DNA from: an uncultured Burkholderiales bacterium
GTDB taxonomy: Bacteria > Pseudomonadota > Gammaproteobacteria > Burkholderiales > Burkholderiaceae_C
Assembly (NCBI GenBank): GCA_937927685.1
Contig: CALBSC010000075.1
Location: forward strand, 1-56,604
DNA: 56,604 nucleotides
Direction: 5' to 3'
How positions within the stretch are numbered: the stretch's first letter is position 1; each line of letters opens with the position of its first letter. The notes beneath the pieces were generated by a model. That model made no database searches. It was not told where the DNA came from and saw nothing but the letters and a program-made list of their open reading frames with translations. Of this stretch, positions 1 through 8,193 are shown piece by piece. A program made the translations under genes and the position numbers.

Positions 1-670
1 TGTCCATCACCACGCCCATGTCGTGTTCGATCAACACGATGGTGGTGCCGAACTCATCGTTCACGTCCAGGATGAAGCGGCACATGTCCTGTTTTTCCTC
101 CAGGTTCATGCCGGCCATCGGTTCGTCGAGCAGCAACACCTGCGGTTCCATGGCCAGGGCGCGGCCCAGGTCCACTCGCTTTTGCAAACCGTAGGGCAGT
201 TGGCCCACAGGCGTTTTACGGAAAGCCTGGATTTCCAGGAAATCGATGATGTGCTCGACCTTCTCGCGGTGGGCGATCTCTTCACGCTCGGCCGGGCCGA
301 TGCGCAGGGCCTGTAGGAAGATGTTGCTCTTGATCTTGAGGTTGCGACCCGACATGATGTTGTCGATCACGCTCATGCCCTTGAACAGCGCCAGGTTCTG
401 GAAGGTGCGGGCAATGCCCATCTCCGCCACCTGGCGGCTGTTCATATGGTCAAAGGTCTGGCCGCGGAAGGTGATCGAGCCCTCGGACGGCGTGTACACG
501 CCGTTGATGCAGTTGAGCATGGAGCTCTTGCCGGCACCGTTGGGGCCGATGATGGCGCGGATTTCGTGCTCCTTGACATTGAAGGAGATGTCGGTCAGCG
601 CCTTGACGCCACCGAACCGCAGGCTGATGTTCTGGATGTCGAGGATGACATCGCCAATGACCTTGCTCAT
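1..670 (-). CDS. livG: Branched-chain amino acid-type ABC transporter ATP-binding protein LivG (C-terminus cut by window edge)
   Basis: About 223 codons are present; the C-terminus lies beyond the window edge. Walker A is GPNGAGKSS at about residues 42-50. A signature-like LPYGLQKRV precedes Walker B (VLLLDEPMAGMN), and an H-loop EHD lies near the edge. The N-terminus and the MAGMN ending of Walker B match the LivG class, which energises uptake of branched-chain amino acids or aromatic/dicarboxylic acids from the cytoplasmic side of a LivHM permease. The ATG overlaps the TGA of the upstream ligase gene as ATGA, so the two are translationally coupled. In this family such a ligase next to liv genes suggests uptake and CoA activation of an organic acid; the substrate cannot be read here. 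Confidence 0.92.
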   Translation of the reverse strand, partial: MSKVIGDVILDIQNISLRFGGVKALTDISFNVKEHEIRAIIGPNGAGKSSMLNCINGVYTPSEGSITFRGQTFDHMNSRQVAEMGIARTFQNLALFKGMSVIDNIMSGRNLKIKSNIFLQALRIGPAEREEIAHREKVEHIIDFLEIQAFRKTPVGQLPYGLQKRVDLGRALAMEPQVLLLDEPMAGMNLEEKQDMCRFILDVNDEFGTTIVLIEHDMGVVMD

Positions 671-2613
671 GCCGCCACCTTCACAGGAGTGAATGTCTTT
701 GCGTCGGAAATCTTCAGCGTCGCGCTCACGCTGCCTGTGCGCCCATCCTCAAACTTGACCACCGTCTCGATGAACTGCTCGGATTGACCGCCATACAGGC
801 CATCGATCAAGGGCTGGTACTTGTCGGCGATGAAGCCGCGACGCACTTTGTTTGTGCGGGTGAGTTCGCCGTCATCCGCATCGAGTTCCTTGTGCAGCAC
901 CAGGAAGCGGCTGACCTGGCTGCCCGCGAGCAGGGCATCTTCGGCCAGGTCGGCGTTGACCTTTTCCACACAGCCCTGGATGAGTTCATACACCTCTGGC
1001 TTGCACGCCAGGTCGGTGTAGCCGGCATAGGGCAGGTTGCGGCGCTCGGCCCAGTTGCCCACGGCGTCAAAGTCGATGTTGATCATCACGCACACTTTTT
1101 CGCGGCCATCGCCATAGGCCACCACTTCCTTGATGTGCGGGAAGAACTTGAGCTTGTTCTCCACGTACTTGGGGGCGAACATGGCGCCATCGTTGACGCC
1201 GCCCTTGATGCGGCCCACATCTTTCACGCGGTCGATGATCTTGAGGTGACCGTGGCTGTCCAGGAAGCCGGCGTCGCTGGTGTGGTACCAGCCGTCCGCG
1301 GTGAGGACTTCCGCGGTGGCCTGGGGATTCTTGTAGTACTCCTTGAGCAGCCCGGGCGACTTGACCAGGATCTCGCCGTTGTCAGCCAGCTTGATCTCGA
1401 CACCTTTGCAGGGCACGCCCACGGTGTCGGCGCGCGCTTCGTGGTCGGGCTGCAGACAGACAAACACCGCGGTCTCGGTCGAGCCATACAGCTGCTTGAT
1501 GTTCACGCCAATGGAGCGGTAGAACGTGAACAGGTCAGGGCCGATGGCCTCGCCGGCCGTGTAGGCCACGCGCACACGCGAAAAGCCCAGGTTGTTGCGC
1601 AACGGACCATAGACCAGCCAGTCGCCCAGCTGGTAACTCAGGCGGTCGAGCAGGCCCACGGACTTGCCGTCCATCAGGGCGGGGCCCACCCGCTGGGCCA
1701 CGTCCATGAAGTGGCGAAACAGGCGACGCTTGAGATTGCTCGCATCTTCCATGCGGATCATGACGCTGGTGAGCATGCCCTCGAACACCCGTGGCGGGGC
1801 GAAATAGTAGGTCGGGCCAATCTCTTTCAGGTCGATGGTGACGGTGGCGCTCGACTCGGGGCAATTCACCACATAGCCGCACACCAGCCACTGGGCGTAA
1901 CTGAAAATGTTCTGACCGATCCACGCCGGCGGCAGGTAAGCCAGCACGTCCTCGTTGTCGGTCAGCCGGTCGAACTCGGCACCCGCCTGGGCACGGTCGA
2001 TCAGCGAGAGGTGGGTGTGGACCACGCCCTTGGGGTTGCCCGTGGTGCCCGAGGTGAAGAACATCGCCGCCACGTCACCGGGCAGGGCCTGCTCGGCCTC
2101 GTGGTGGAAAAACTGCGGGTGTTGCTGGGCAAACACGGCACCGGCGGCCAGCAACTCATCGAGCGAACCCAGTCCGTCTTCGGTGTAGTTGCGCAGTCCC
2201 CGCGGATCGTCATAGACGATGTGCTGCAACTGCGGACTTTGCTCGCGCACTTCCAGCATCTTGTCGACCTGCTCCTGGTCTTCCACCACAGCAAAGCGCA
2301 CATCGGCGTTGTTGATCGGGAACACGCATTCGGCCGCCACGGCATCCTGGTACAGCGGGATCGGGATCGCGCCCAGCGATTGCGCAGCCAGCAGGGTGGC
2401 GTACAGGCGGGGCCGATTGGATCCGACCACCACCAGATGCTCGCCGCGGCGCAACCCCGCCTGGTGCAGGCCGCAAGCCAGTCGTTCGACCATCTCGGTG
2501 AGATCGCGCCAGGTGATGGTTTGCCAGATGCCATATTCCTTTTCACGCAGGGCCGCCGCCGCCGGTCGCTGGCGTGCGTGGTTCAATAGCAATTGGGGGA
2601 ACGTGGTGTGCAT
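667..2613 (-). CDS. AMP-dependent synthetase / long-chain acyl-CoA synthetase
   Basis: A 648-residue ANL-superfamily enzyme that would activate a carboxylic acid to its acyl-AMP and then acyl-CoA. The ATP-binding P-loop FFTSGTTGNPKG lies at about residues 185-196, YGSTET (A5 motif) is mid-protein, and the hinge region contains TSDAGFLDSHGHL followed by IIDRVKD. The ATG at 2613 is chosen over an in-frame start 72 bases upstream because AAGGA sits seven bases before it and MHTTFPQLL resembles the family N-terminus. The gene overlaps livG by four bases and is divergent from a Crp/Fnr gene, a likely regulator. The long insert before the C-terminal domain is typical of ligases linked to liv operons. 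The natural acid is unknown. Confidence 0.88.
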   Translation of the reverse strand: MHTTFPQLLLNHARQRPAAAALREKEYGIWQTITWRDLTEMVERLACGLHQAGLRRGEHLVVVGSNRPRLYATLLAAQSLGAIPIPLYQDAVAAECVFPINNADVRFAVVEDQEQVDKMLEVREQSPQLQHIVYDDPRGLRNYTEDGLGSLDELLAAGAVFAQQHPQFFHHEAEQALPGDVAAMFFTSGTTGNPKGVVHTHLSLIDRAQAGAEFDRLTDNEDVLAYLPPAWIGQNIFSYAQWLVCGYVVNCPESSATVTIDLKEIGPTYYFAPPRVFEGMLTSVMIRMEDASNLKRRLFRHFMDVAQRVGPALMDGKSVGLLDRLSYQLGDWLVYGPLRNNLGFSRVRVAYTAGEAIGPDLFTFYRSIGVNIKQLYGSTETAVFVCLQPDHEARADTVGVPCKGVEIKLADNGEILVKSPGLLKEYYKNPQATAEVLTADGWYHTSDAGFLDSHGHLKIIDRVKDVGRIKGGVNDGAMFAPKYVENKLKFFPHIKEVVAYGDGREKVCVMINIDFDAVGNWAERRNLPYAGYTDLACKPEVYELIQGCVEKVNADLAEDALLAGSQVSRFLVLHKELDADDGELTRTNKVRRGFIADKYQPLIDGLYGGQSEQFIETVVKFEDGRTGSVSATLKISDAKTFTPVKVAA

Positions 2614-2754
2614 GTCGTATCCTTGTTTGCCGTGAGACGAGCCTGGCCGGGGTGTCACCAAGCAGACTGTCCTAAAGCTTGGCAACGATCGTAGAATCCA
2701 GTTTGACGTTATTTTGTCTTTACGATGACATTTCGGGGAATACCCCTAGATGAC

Positions 2755-2773
2755 CTGACAAAGGTCTGACAAA
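2755..2773 (+). promoter_or_regulatory. Direct repeats CTGACAAA spaced 11 bp, candidate operator
   Basis: Two identical octamers at 2755-2762 and 2766-2773 have an 11-bp period, about one helical turn. They end ten bases before the Crp/Fnr ATG, inside the 170-bp divergent intergenic region. Phased direct repeats suggest a protein site, but they also overlap the space expected for a ribosome-binding site, and no strong Shine-Dalgarno is seen. Function is inference. Confidence 0.35.
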
Positions 2774-2783
2774 CCGCTCTCGC

Positions 2784-3500
2784 ATGGCCTCCGACCTCAC
2801 CCTGCATCAACGGCGCCGCCCCCCCACGCCCGCCGAACTGGCCAGCGTGCCCTGGCTGGCCCACCTCACGGCCAGCGAACGGGCCGAGGTGCAAGACGCC
2901 ATCACCGTGAGCGATGCCTTGCCCGGCGACCATATTTGTCGGGTGGGACGCGACGCGACTTACTGGTTTGGTGTGGTCGAGGGCTTGCTCAAGATGAGCG
3001 CCGACAACGAGCAGGGCAACAGCATGACCTTCACCGGCGTGCCATCGGGCGGCTGGTTTGGCGAAGGCACCGTGCTCAAGCGCGAGGCTTACCGCTACAA
3101 CATTCAAGCCCTGCGCGCCAGCGTGGTGGCCGGTTTGCCGGTGCACCACTTCCACTGGCTGCTCGATCATTCCATCGGGTTCAACCGGTTCGTGATGAAT
3201 CAGCTCAACGAGCGGCTGGGACAGTTCATTGCCGCGCGCGAAATTGACCGTCTTCACAACCCGGACATCCGGGTGGCCCGCAGCCTGGCCATTCTGTTCA
3301 ACCCGGTGCTGTACCCGGGTGTGGGCGAGGTGCTGCGCATCACGCAACAGGAACTGGCGTATCTGGTGGGCCTGTCACGTCAGCGGGTCAACATGGCCCT
3401 CAACACCCTGCAGGCAGAACAATTCATCCGCACCGAGTACGGCGGCTTGCGCGTGCTGGACCTGGCGCGTTTGCGCCGCTTTGGACTGCCGAGCGCGTAA
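2784..3500 (+). CDS. Crp/Fnr-family transcriptional regulator
   Basis: A 238-residue protein with a cyclic-nucleotide-binding-like beta-roll (about residues 30-135, containing WFGEGTVL), a long dimerisation helix, and a C-terminal winged helix. The recognition region TQQELAYLVGLSRQRV at about 187-202 is the classic Crp/Fnr HTH. No N-terminal cysteine cluster of the FNR type is present, and the cAMP-contact Arg-Ser/Thr after the FGE is replaced (KREAYRY), so neither an iron-sulphur nor a canonical cAMP sensor is supported; the ligand is unknown. It is divergent from the ligase-liv operon, which it probably controls, and is followed nine bases later by a pseudouridine synthase. Confidence 0.9.
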   Translation: MASDLTLHQRRRPPTPAELASVPWLAHLTASERAEVQDAITVSDALPGDHICRVGRDATYWFGVVEGLLKMSADNEQGNSMTFTGVPSGGWFGEGTVLKREAYRYNIQALRASVVAGLPVHHFHWLLDHSIGFNRFVMNQLNERLGQFIAAREIDRLHNPDIRVARSLAILFNPVLYPGVGEVLRITQQELAYLVGLSRQRVNMALNTLQAEQFIRTEYGGLRVLDLARLRRFGLPSA

Positions 3501-3509
3501 AGTCACCCC

Positions 3510-4307
3510 ATGTCCACTCGCCCACCCGTCCCCGACGCCCCCGCGCCCGCTTCGGGCACCATGCGTCTCAACAAGCGCATGGCCGAGCTGGGCCTGTGCT
3601 CGCGACGCGAGGCGGACGACTGGATCGAGCGGGGCTGGGTGCGGGTGGACGGGGCAGCGGCCACGATGGGGCAGCAGGTGTCACCGCAGGCCCGCATCAC
3701 CGTGGAACGACAGGCGCGAGATCAGCAGGCGGACCGCGTCACCATCCTGCTGCACAAACCGGTGGGTTATGTGAGCGGACAGGCCGAGGATGGCCACCCG
3801 CCCGCCGTCACCCTGGTGCAGGCGCGCAACCACTGGCGCGGTGACCACAGCCCGCGCCGCTTTCAACCGGCGCAGCTGCGTGGACTGGCACCTGCGGGTC
3901 GCCTGGACATCGATTCAGTGGGGCTGCTGATCCTGACGCAGGATGGTCGCATTGCGCGCCAGTTGATCGGCGAGGACAGTGGCGTGGAAAAAGAATACCT
4001 GGTGCGCGTGGCCTATGGCGACGCGCGCGAGCGGGTGCAGGAGGCCGTCCCCCCGCAGGCGATTGCCCGGCTGCGTCACGGCTTGTCGCTGGACGGACAT
4101 GTGCTCAAGCCGGCCCAGGTCGAGTGGCAAAACCCTGAACAACTTCGCTTTGTCCTCAAGGAAGGACGCAAGCGTCAGATCCGGCGCATGTGCGAACTGG
4201 TCGGCTTGCAGGTGGTGGGGCTCAAGCGCATCCGCATCGGTCGGGTGATGCTGGGCCATTTGCCCGTGGGGCAGTGGCGCTACCTGGGGCCTGATGAAGG
4301 GTTCTGA
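3510..4307 (+). CDS. RsuA/RluF-family rRNA pseudouridine synthase
   Basis: 265 residues. An S4 RNA-binding domain occupies about 18-60 (MRLNKRMAELGLCSRREAD). The catalytic domain contains GRLDIDSVGLL, with the nucleophilic Asp at about residue 133, and VEKEYLV. The basic KEGRKRQIRRMCELVG segment near the C-terminus is typical of the RsuA/RluB/E/F branch. VEKEYLV is closer to RluF (23S rRNA U2604) than to RluE, but the exact target cannot be settled from sequence alone. A Pro/Ala-rich tail of about 16 residues precedes the S4 domain. It starts nine bases after the regulator gene, so the two are probably co-transcribed. Confidence 0.85.
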   Translation: MSTRPPVPDAPAPASGTMRLNKRMAELGLCSRREADDWIERGWVRVDGAAATMGQQVSPQARITVERQARDQQADRVTILLHKPVGYVSGQAEDGHPPAVTLVQARNHWRGDHSPRRFQPAQLRGLAPAGRLDIDSVGLLILTQDGRIARQLIGEDSGVEKEYLVRVAYGDARERVQEAVPPQAIARLRHGLSLDGHVLKPAQVEWQNPEQLRFVLKEGRKRQIRRMCELVGLQVVGLKRIRIGRVMLGHLPVGQWRYLGPDEGF

Positions 4308-4395
4308 CAAGACCCGCATCACACCGCCCCGGACCGGGAGGTGGCGGGGTCCTGTGTCAAACCCGCTCAAACCAAAAACCTTGGGATGGCGGGCT

Positions 4396-4423
4396 CTTGA
4401 AATGTGGCTCAGCATCCTCAATT
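4396..4423 (+). promoter_or_regulatory. Sigma-32 (RpoH) type heat-shock promoter of htpG
   Basis: A CTTGAAA -35 element at 4396-4402 is followed by a 13-base spacer and CCTCAATT at 4416-4423. This closely matches the known RpoH consensus CTTGAAA-N11-16-CCCCATNT. The expected start near 4430 leaves a leader of about 55 nt before the htpG ATG. Element and spacing are directly visible; use by RpoH is inferred from the consensus and the identity of the downstream gene. Confidence 0.72.
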
Positions 4424-4483
4424 AAATTGTTCACGTCCGCTGCCGCCTGGTGTCGCGGACTTACCTCTGACTTCTGTTGATTC

Positions 4484-6439
4484 ATGACTGACGCCATGTC
4501 CAAACAAACCCATGCTTTTCAGGCCGAAGTGGCCCAACTGCTGCACCTGGTCACGCACTCCCTCTATTCCAACCAGGAAATCTTTCTTCGCGAACTGGTC
4601 TCCAACGCCTCCGACGCCTGCGACAAGCTGCGCTACGAAGCACTGGACAACAACGGCCTGTACGAAAACGCGCCCAACCTGGAGATCCGGGTCGCCTTTG
4701 ACAAGGTCGCACGTACCCTGACCATCACCGACAACGGAATCGGCATGAGCCAGCAAGAGGCGATCGACCACCTCGGCACGATTGCCAAGAGCGGCACGCG
4801 CGACTTCATGTCGCGCCTGAGCCAGGACAACAAGACCGACGCCAAGGAGCAGGGCGCACTGATTGGCCAGTTCGGCGTCGGTTTCTACTCCGGCTACATC
4901 GTGGCCGACCAGATCACGGTGGAATCCCGCCGCGCCGGCCTGTCGGCCGAGCAGGGCGTGCGCTGGCGCAGCGGCGGGACCGGCGAATTCGAGGTGGAAG
5001 CCATCTCTCGCGACGACCGTGGCACCAGCGTCATCCTGCACCTGCGCGAGGACGCCGAGGAATACCTTAACACCTGGAAACTCAAGTCCATCATCGCCAA
5101 ATACTCCGACCACATTTCACTGCCCATCCTGATGCGCAAGGAAGCGTGGAAGGACGGCGAAAACGACCAGCCCGGCGACATGGTGCTGACCGACGAATGG
5201 GAAACCGTCAACAAGGCCAACGCGCTGTGGACCCGAGCCAAGAAAGACATCACGCACGAGCAGTACGCCGAGTTCTACAAGGCCATCAGCCATGACATGG
5301 AAGACCCGCTCAGCTGGAGCCACAACCGGGTCGAAGGCGGCACCGAGTACACCCAGTTGCTGTACTTGCCCGCCAAAGCCCCATTCGATTTGTGGAACCG
5401 CGACAAGCGTGGTGGCCTCAAGCTCTACGTCAAGCGTGTCTTCATCATGGACGACGCCGAGGTGCTGTTGCCGGTGTATCTGCGCTTTGTGAAAGGCGTG
5501 GTGGATTCGGCCGATCTTCCCTTGAACGTGAGCCGCGAACTCCTGCAGGAAAGCCGCGATGTGCGCGCCATTCGCGAAGGCAACACGCGCCGCGTGCTCG
5601 CCATGCTGGAAGACCTGGCTCGACGCGACCAGCCCGCCACTGACGCGAGTGACGAGGACAAGGCAGATGCCGGCAAGTACTCACGCTTTTATGCCGAGTT
5701 TGGCGCCGTGTTGAAAGAAGGTCTGGGCGAAGATTTCGCCAACCGGGACAAACTCGCCAAGCTGCTTCGCTTTGCGAGCTCCACCACCGACACCGTGTCG
5801 GTGTCGTTCGCCGATTACAAGGCGCGCATGAAAGCGGGCCAGGAAGCCATCTACTACATCACCGCCGACACCGCGGCCGCCGCGCGCAACAGTCCGCAAC
5901 TCGAGGTGTTCCGCAAGAAGGGCATCGAGGTTTTGCTCATGACGGACCGCGTGGACGAGTGGGCACTGGGTTTCCTGAATGAATTCGATGGCACCCCGCT
6001 GCAAAGCGTGGCCAAGGGTGCGGTCGACCTGGGCCAACTGCAGGACGAGGCGGAGAAGAAGGCCGCCGAAACCGCTGCCGAGCAATTCAAGCCCACCCTG
6101 GCCAAACTCAAGGAAGCGCTCAAAGCAGTGGCCGAGGACGTTCGCGTGACCACCCGTCTGGTCGATTCGCCGGCGTGCCTGGTGGTTCAGGACCAGGCCA
6201 TGTCCTTGCAGTTGTCACGCATGCTGAAGCAGGCGGGACAACCTGCCCCCACCGTCAAACCGATTCTGGAAGTCAACCCGGAGCACAAGCTGGTCCAGCG
6301 ACTGGCCGATGACGGCTCAGCCATGCACTTCAACGACCTGGCGCACATCCTGTTTGATCAGGCCTTGCTGGCCGAGGGCGGCTTGCCTGAGGATCCGGCG
6401 AGCTATGTCCGTCGCGTCAACGCCTTGCTGGCTGGCTGA
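4484..6439 (+). CDS. htpG: Molecular chaperone HtpG (Hsp90)
   Basis: 651 residues, close to the usual HtpG length. The N-terminal GHKL ATPase is clear: RELVSNASDACDKLRYEA (Asn/Asp of the N-box), DNGIGM, GTIAKSGT and QFGVGFYSGY. The middle domain has PLNVSRELLQESR, and the C-terminal dimerisation domain contains the HKLVQRLA region. It folds client proteins in the cytoplasm using ATP. A second in-frame ATG (MSKQTHAF) lies four codons in and is an equally plausible start. The gene stands alone behind a sigma-32-type promoter, which fits heat induction. Confidence 0.97.
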   Translation: MTDAMSKQTHAFQAEVAQLLHLVTHSLYSNQEIFLRELVSNASDACDKLRYEALDNNGLYENAPNLEIRVAFDKVARTLTITDNGIGMSQQEAIDHLGTIAKSGTRDFMSRLSQDNKTDAKEQGALIGQFGVGFYSGYIVADQITVESRRAGLSAEQGVRWRSGGTGEFEVEAISRDDRGTSVILHLREDAEEYLNTWKLKSIIAKYSDHISLPILMRKEAWKDGENDQPGDMVLTDEWETVNKANALWTRAKKDITHEQYAEFYKAISHDMEDPLSWSHNRVEGGTEYTQLLYLPAKAPFDLWNRDKRGGLKLYVKRVFIMDDAEVLLPVYLRFVKGVVDSADLPLNVSRELLQESRDVRAIREGNTRRVLAMLEDLARRDQPATDASDEDKADAGKYSRFYAEFGAVLKEGLGEDFANRDKLAKLLRFASSTTDTVSVSFADYKARMKAGQEAIYYITADTAAAARNSPQLEVFRKKGIEVLLMTDRVDEWALGFLNEFDGTPLQSVAKGAVDLGQLQDEAEKKAAETAAEQFKPTLAKLKEALKAVAEDVRVTTRLVDSPACLVVQDQAMSLQLSRMLKQAGQPAPTVKPILEVNPEHKLVQRLADDGSAMHFNDLAHILFDQALLAEGGLPEDPASYVRRVNALLAG

Positions 6440-6491
6440 CGGTCAGCGCACACGGCCGGCACACACTGCATCGCGCAGGCCCTGCGGGGCC

Positions 6492-7187
6492 TCACACAAA
6501 TCCACCGTCTCGACGCAACGGCGCAGCAGCGTCCCCGGTCAGTGCGGCGATCAATGCACGCGCCAGCTCCGGCTCGGCGGCACGCGAGCAGACGGCGGCG
6601 GTGTAGACCGTGGACAGGCCCAGGCTCTCGGGCAGCACGTCCAGCAAGGACACGCCGGGCGTGTACAAGATTTCTGTCACCTGCGTACACCCCACGGCAC
6701 CAGGCCGGGCCTGCGCGGCCATCTCGCGCATGGCGGTGGCGCCATTGGGATAAGGGCACAAACGATCGGTCAGGGCCTCGCGCAAGCCCAATTGCTCCAG
6801 CACTTTCATGAAGTGAATGCCCGCCGTGGCCTTGACGGGGTCGGGGAAGTACACCGCGCTGGCCTGCGACAACAGCCGCTTCAACTGCTCAGGCGTTTGC
6901 AGTGTCGGGCGTGGGGCACCAGGCAACACCGCCACGCCCGTCTTGACGATGCCCAGCGCCTGCGCCGACCCGGCCACCAGATGGCCGTCCTTCGACAATT
7001 GATCAATCAGCGACTGGCTCAGAATCATCAGGTCACTGGGTTCGCCTGCCAGCAAATGGTCACGCATCAAGCCCACAGCACCGAATGTGCCCTGCACTGT
7101 GCAACCGTGTTCGCGTTCAAAGGACTCACGCAGTGCGCCCACCAGTCCTTGTGCGGCACCGCCGCTCATCAATCGCAGTTGTGTCAT
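6492..7187 (-). CDS. ModA-like substrate-binding domain protein without a visible signal peptide
   Basis: 231 residues. The opening LRLMSGGAAQGLVGAL and later GTFGAVGLMRDHLLAG and PSDLMILS are typical of ModA-like type II periplasmic-binding domains (molybdate or other oxyanion/small-anion binding). Unlike classic ModA, the protein begins directly at the first beta-strand: with the ATG at 7187 no secretion signal is present, and the in-frame extension upstream (to 7250) is polar, not hydrophobic. It could be a cytoplasmic sensor or enzyme using the fold. It starts 20 bases after a Bug/TctC gene on the same strand, so it probably belongs to the same transcript. Ligand unknown. Confidence 0.7.
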   Translation of the reverse strand: MTQLRLMSGGAAQGLVGALRESFEREHGCTVQGTFGAVGLMRDHLLAGEPSDLMILSQSLIDQLSKDGHLVAGSAQALGIVKTGVAVLPGAPRPTLQTPEQLKRLLSQASAVYFPDPVKATAGIHFMKVLEQLGLREALTDRLCPYPNGATAMREMAAQARPGAVGCTQVTEILYTPGVSLLDVLPESLGLSTVYTAAVCSRAAEPELARALIAALTGDAAAPLRRDGGFV

Positions 7188-7207
7188 GTTGTTGAGCTCT
7201 GTGGCCC

Positions 7208-8176
7208 TCAATCCATCTGAATGCCAGCCGACTTGATCACGGTGGACCATTTGGCGATGTCGTCTTGCAAGAATTTGTCAAAGGCCTGGGGCGACATGAT
7301 CAGGGGCGTTGCCCCCTGACGGCTCCACTGCTGCTTCAACTCGGGTTGTCGCAAGGCGGCGTTGAGGGTCTCGTTGATCTTGTCGATCACGGCCTTGGGC
7401 GTGCCCTTGGGCGCCATGAGCCCGACCCAGATGGTGGCTTCATAGCCCGGCACACCCGACTCGCTGACCGTGGGCACATCGGGCAACACCTCGGAGCGTT
7501 GACGACCGGTGGTGGCGATGGCGCGCACCTTGCCCGAGCGCACATGCTCGGTCATGGTGGTCACGGCATCGAACATCATGTCCACCTGCCCACCCAGCAC
7601 ATCGGTGCGCGCACCCGAACTGCCACGGTAGGGGATGTGCACCAGAAAGACCTTGGCCTGGTGCTTGAACAATTCACCGGCCATGTGATAGGGCGTACCG
7701 GGACCGGAGGACGCGTAGTTCAAGCGCCCCGGCTGGGCTCGCGCGCGCTCGATCAGGTCCTTGACGGACTGGATGCCCGTGCCCGGGTGCGCCACCAGCA
7801 ACAGGTCCGAGTAATTGATGGGCGCGACGGCCACGAAGTCGCGCATCAGGGCATACGGCTTGTTGGGTATCAACGATTCGTTCACCGTATGGGTGTTGGA
7901 CATCATCAGCAAGGTGTAGCCATCGGGCGTGGCCTTGGCGGCCAGGTCGGTTCCGATGACCGAACCGGCGCCCGGGCGGTTGTCCACCACGAATGACTGT
8001 CCCAGTGCCTCTTGCAACTTTTGCGCGGCGAAGCGGGCATAGTTATCCGCCGGACCGCCCGTGGCAAAGGGCACGATGATTTTGACGGGACGGCTGGGAT
8101 ACGACTGCGCCCAGGCCTGGGCGCACAACAGCAACGCCACACAGACCGCGCCCAGCTTTTGAATGCGATGCAACAT
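7208..8176 (-). CDS. Bug/TctC-family tripartite tricarboxylate transporter substrate-binding protein (copy 1)
   Basis: 322 residues with a Sec signal peptide (about residues 1-23, ending AQAWAQ) followed by SYPSRPVKIIVPFATGG, the hallmark Bug start. NRPGAGSVIGTDLAAKA and the ASSGPGTPYHMAGE region are typical family features. The ATG at 8176 is preceded at six bases by AGGAGGT, which decides the start. Bug proteins bind organic acids in the periplasm; no TctA/TctB membrane genes are nearby, which is common for this greatly expanded family in Burkholderiales. It is 17 bases downstream of a second Bug gene, so the two form a tandem. Confidence 0.92.
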   Translation of the reverse strand: MLHRIQKLGAVCVALLLCAQAWAQSYPSRPVKIIVPFATGGPADNYARFAAQKLQEALGQSFVVDNRPGAGSVIGTDLAAKATPDGYTLLMMSNTHTVNESLIPNKPYALMRDFVAVAPINYSDLLLVAHPGTGIQSVKDLIERARAQPGRLNYASSGPGTPYHMAGELFKHQAKVFLVHIPYRGSSGARTDVLGGQVDMMFDAVTTMTEHVRSGKVRAIATTGRQRSEVLPDVPTVSESGVPGYEATIWVGLMAPKGTPKAVIDKINETLNAALRQPELKQQWSRQGATPLIMSPQAFDKFLQDDIAKWSTVIKSAGIQMD

Positions 8177-8193
8177 GAAATGACCTCCTGTCT

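Noticed and set aside
784..2589. Long plus-strand open frame (about 600 codons) opposite the acyl-CoA ligase
   Set aside because: High G+C shadow frame; rich in His/Gln/Gly with no domain, and the minus-strand ligase has full family motifs.
2734..2748. GGGGAATACCCC palindrome upstream of the Crp/Fnr gene
   Set aside because: Only four paired bases per arm in high G+C DNA; likely by chance.
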